A stretch of DNA of 40,658 nucleotides from a virus. The position numbers and the translations under genes are program-made. The notes below the pieces were generated by a model that saw only the letters and a list, made by a program, of their open reading frames with translations, was not told the origin of the DNA and made no database searches. Shown here one piece after another: positions 38,556-40,658 of this stretch (the stretch's first letter is position 1; each line of letters starts with the position of its first letter). Location: positions 1 through 40,658 of IMG/VR virus record IMGVR_UViG_3300032092_000079. One strand, given 5' to 3'.

Positions 38556-39455
38556 ATGAAACTTTTATCCGAATCGTCTAATAGCACCCTGACAAAAAAT
38601 GGCAAGCGCTGGAAAGCGACGCTTGCTGTTCCTGGGCAGGGTTCTTCAGGTTTTTATTCTGAAGAAGTGCTAAAAGAATTTGGGCCGCAGGCTCTTGCTC
38701 CTGGCGCTAAAGCGTTCATTGACCACGATTCGACTCGTTCGCCAAAAGATATGATTGGTGTTTATCCTGACGGCGCATGGTGGGATGACGAAACGGGCAG
38801 CCTTGTTGGTGAGTTGGAAGTTTTCCCTCACTGGTCTGACTTTGTTGAAGCGGTTGGCCCTCACGCTGGTTTGTCTATTTATATGATGGGCGAAACAGAT
38901 GCTGATGGTAATGTGACCACACTTATTCCCGACCAAATGAATGGTGTTGACTTGGTTTCATACCCTGGTCTTGCTGGTTCAGGGTTGGTTGAAAAACTGT
39001 ACGAGTCTGCGAAAGCAAAACTCGCTACTGAGGATTCTCACATGGATGTTGAGGATACCGAAAATACGGAAGGAATGGATATGGATAGGGAAGAACTCCT
39101 TACCATCCTAGAAGGATTCAAAGAAGAAATTATCGCTGCGGTAATGGAAGCAATGATGCCTGCTATGGAAGATGTTTCTGTCGAAGAAGAAGCCGCAGAC
39201 GTGGCCGACATGTCGGAAGTTGCCGAGGCCGCTATTCAGGCTGGTATCCCCGCTGAACTTCGTGCAGAAATTTATGAGTCCGCAAAGACTATGACGGGTG
39301 CTGCTGCACTTGCCCTGGTTGAGGCTCGTAAGGGAACGGTTGACGCAATTCGCAAAGCCGTAACCGAAAGCGTAAAGCAGGATTCGCCTGCTGGTCGCGT
39401 TGTTGAGGCTGGAACTGCTGGCTTCAATCTTACCGATATTGCAAAGGTTAAGTAA
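38556..39455 (+). CDS. Capsid maturation protease fused to scaffold
   Basis: 299 residues from ATG 38556; TTG 38553 just before it is in frame but less likely. The N-terminal 150 residues form a prohead serine protease: H57 in AFIDHDS and S107 in HAGLSIYMMG are the probable catalytic pair, as in the S14/S78-type phage proteases. From about 165 the chain is very acidic and helical (MDREELLTILEGFKEEIIAA, then VEEEAADVADMSEVAEAAIQ), which is the scaffold that shapes the procapsid and is digested later. Overlaps the next gene by TAATG. Confidence 0.88.
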   Translation: MKLLSESSNSTLTKNGKRWKATLAVPGQGSSGFYSEEVLKEFGPQALAPGAKAFIDHDSTRSPKDMIGVYPDGAWWDDETGSLVGELEVFPHWSDFVEAVGPHAGLSIYMMGETDADGNVTTLIPDQMNGVDLVSYPGLAGSGLVEKLYESAKAKLATEDSHMDVEDTENTEGMDMDREELLTILEGFKEEIIAAVMEAMMPAMEDVSVEEEAADVADMSEVAEAAIQAGIPAELRAEIYESAKTMTGAAALALVEARKGTVDAIRKAVTESVKQDSPAGRVVEAGTAGFNLTDIAKVK

Positions 39456-39832
39456 TGGCTACTAACGAAATTTACCGTGACGGCTTTTCGCTGTCATACA
39501 AAGTTAACTCTGCTGTAGAGTCAGGAATGTTTGTTACTTTCGGCGCAACTGCTGGCACAACTGGCGGTGCTGCTACGGGTATTGTTGGTGTTGCAGAAAC
39601 TGACGCTGAACTTGGCGCAGACGGCAACTACTATGCCACGCTTCGTTCGATTGGTGTTTTCACTGGAACGACCTCTTCGGCAACCGCGCCAGGTACTCCC
39701 ATGTACCTTGCTTCGGGAGCAACATACGGAACGGCATTGACCACTACCGTCGGCTCTAACATCTTTGTTGGATACGCTATCAACACAAAGGGCGCTACCG
39801 CTGGTGACGCTTTTGTCCGAGTCAACAACTAA
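39455..39832 (+). CDS. Capsid decoration protein, DUF2190-like
   Basis: 125 residues, Gly/Ala/Thr-rich beta structure: GMFVTFGATAGTTGGAATGI, VGVAETDAELGADGNYYATL and RSIGVFTGTTSSATAPGTPM. The VGVAE-DAE-G...RS-GVF pattern is that of DUF2190 proteins, which trimerise on the capsid surface and strengthen it. ATG 39455 overlaps the protease stop. Placed directly before the capsid gene, as usual. Confidence 0.82.
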   Translation: MATNEIYRDGFSLSYKVNSAVESGMFVTFGATAGTTGGAATGIVGVAETDAELGADGNYYATLRSIGVFTGTTSSATAPGTPMYLASGATYGTALTTTVGSNIFVGYAINTKGATAGDAFVRVNN

Positions 39833-39841
39833 GGAATGATG

Positions 39842-40658
39842 ATGACTGACCGTAAATCTCTTATTGAAAACGCGATTGTTGACATTGACCGTAAGGCCAG
39901 TGACCGTCAGCGCGAAGCAGGGAAACTGTACCTTGCTGCCCGTTCGGGTGACCAGAAGGCTAAGCACCAACTGGTTGAAGGTATTTCCACTTCGGACATT
40001 CCTTCGCTTCTTGCACCTGCTATCAACGTTGAGTTCCTTGCGAACTACGCTGACCAGCCTGTTGTGTGGAACGAAATTGCTGAAACCGTTATTGACGCAC
40101 CTCGCTTTGGCGTGGTTGAGTTCGGTGGGTTCGACTTTGATGTTGACGCACTGAAGGGTGTTCACGACGGTGACACGTATGTTGGCGCTGGACTTCCTGG
40201 TGTTGGCGAACTTGGCGAGTACCCTGCTCTTGGTTTCACGACTGAGCAGTTGGATGCCGACCTTCGTAAGAACGGTGTTCGCCTCCGCATCTCATGGGAA
40301 GCCATTATGAACAGCGGAAACGTTGATATTATTGGTCGCGCAACCCAGGCGTTCGCACGTTACGCTGCCGAGCAGGAAGACATTGCGCTTGCTAAGCAGT
40401 TCGTTAGCACCGCTGGTGTCATCAACGCCTCGTTCGTTGAGGCTAACGACGGAACTGACCCGAACCCTGCACTGAGCCTGGAATCGCTTGAGGCTGTTCT
40501 TGCTCAGGCTGCACGTATCAACGTTGGTTCTGGCCGTCACGTAAACGCTCGTTCGTACCGCCTGGTTACCACTTCGGCTCTCGCGCAAACCGCTCGTCGT
40601 ATTCTTTCGACGACTGAGGTTCGCCGCACCGAAGGTTCGGATGTTCTCATCCAGTCGC
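39842..40658 (+). CDS. Major capsid protein, N-terminal part (runs off the end and continues at base 1)
   Basis: ATG occurs three times in a row (39836, 39839, 39842); the third has AAGGA at a proper six-base distance and is preferred. The N-terminus MTDRKSLIENAIVDIDRKAS is a helical arm, followed by QREAGKLYLAARSGDQ and TSDIPSLLAPAINVEFLANY. The frame continues without a break into base 1 of the window (position 40514 corresponds to base 1) and stops at 471. Roughly 380 residues in all. Confidence 0.88.
   Translation, partial: MTDRKSLIENAIVDIDRKASDRQREAGKLYLAARSGDQKAKHQLVEGISTSDIPSLLAPAINVEFLANYADQPVVWNEIAETVIDAPRFGVVEFGGFDFDVDALKGVHDGDTYVGAGLPGVGELGEYPALGFTTEQLDADLRKNGVRLRISWEAIMNSGNVDIIGRATQAFARYAAEQEDIALAKQFVSTAGVINASFVEANDGTDPNPALSLESLEAVLAQAARINVGSGRHVNARSYRLVTTSALAQTARRILSTTEVRRTEGSDVLIQS
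40514..40658. repeat. Terminal overlap, right copy
   Basis: Second copy of bases 1-145. The single difference, G at 40532 versus T at 19, changes a codon of the capsid gene from GGC (Gly) here to TGC (Cys) in the left copy. Confidence 0.95.

Noticed and set aside
39521-40165. 214-residue minus-strand frame over the decoration and capsid genes
   Set aside because: Reverse shadow of two well-supported structural genes.
1-40658. tRNA genes, CRISPR arrays, insertion sequences and an integrase/attachment site
   Set aside because: Looked for T-loop words, evenly spaced repeats, terminal inverted repeats and recombinase motifs on both strands and found none that hold up; a tRNA scan program would be the decisive check.

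Overview
The window is one complete, circular genome of a tailed phage (siphovirus type), cut open inside the major capsid gene. The first 145 bases reappear as the last 145 (1-145 and 40514-40658, one mismatch), so the unique length is about 40.5 kb. Late genes read rightward: small and large terminase, portal, protease/scaffold, decoration protein and capsid at 34.97 kb to the end, then through position 1 into connectors, tail tube, tail chaperone with a -1 frameshift, tape measure, distal tail, fibre, lysis genes and a phosphoesterase, ending near 17.2 kb. All other genes read leftward from 34.4 kb down to 17.4 kb. The two units diverge from a control region at 34446-34969 and converge on a bidirectional terminator at 17260-17291.

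Host: very probably an actinobacterium of moderate GC, perhaps a planktonic freshwater one (inference). The evidence is a WhiB-like iron-sulfur protein with its four cysteines and GVWGG motif (24918-25232), many small proteins of actinophage type, several late-gene starts 6-9 nt after a TGNTANANT element with no Shine-Dalgarno (the leaderless style common in actinobacteria), and two sites matching the actinobacterial/Bacillus LexA box. No integrase, excisionase, partition gene, tRNA or CRISPR was seen.

Leftward unit: from 34.4 to 26.6 kb lies a tightly packed series of about 30 very small genes, many with CxxC zinc-ribbon motifs, some in related pairs, several too short for routine gene callers. 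Many junctions share one cassette (like GAAGGGGGTAACTAATG) in which the ribosome binding site is also the last codons of the upstream gene, so proteins end in -EGGN or close variants. Further left come a helicase, WhiB, an ERF-type annealing protein, a PD-(D/E)XK nuclease, SSB, a primase-helicase, a RuvC-like resolvase and a DNA methyltransferase. With a sliding-clamp-like protein at 30.0-30.6 kb but no DNA polymerase, replication probably borrows the host polymerase.

Most worth checking: the control region (two matched rightward promoters, each preceded by the same operator in opposite orientation, then two LexA-like boxes 33 bp apart before the terminase genes), the translated RBS cassette, the leaderless late promoters, hairpins whose loops are complementary to the phage's own ribosome binding sites, and a dense cluster of GCGGCCGC palindromes at 30-34.8 kb.
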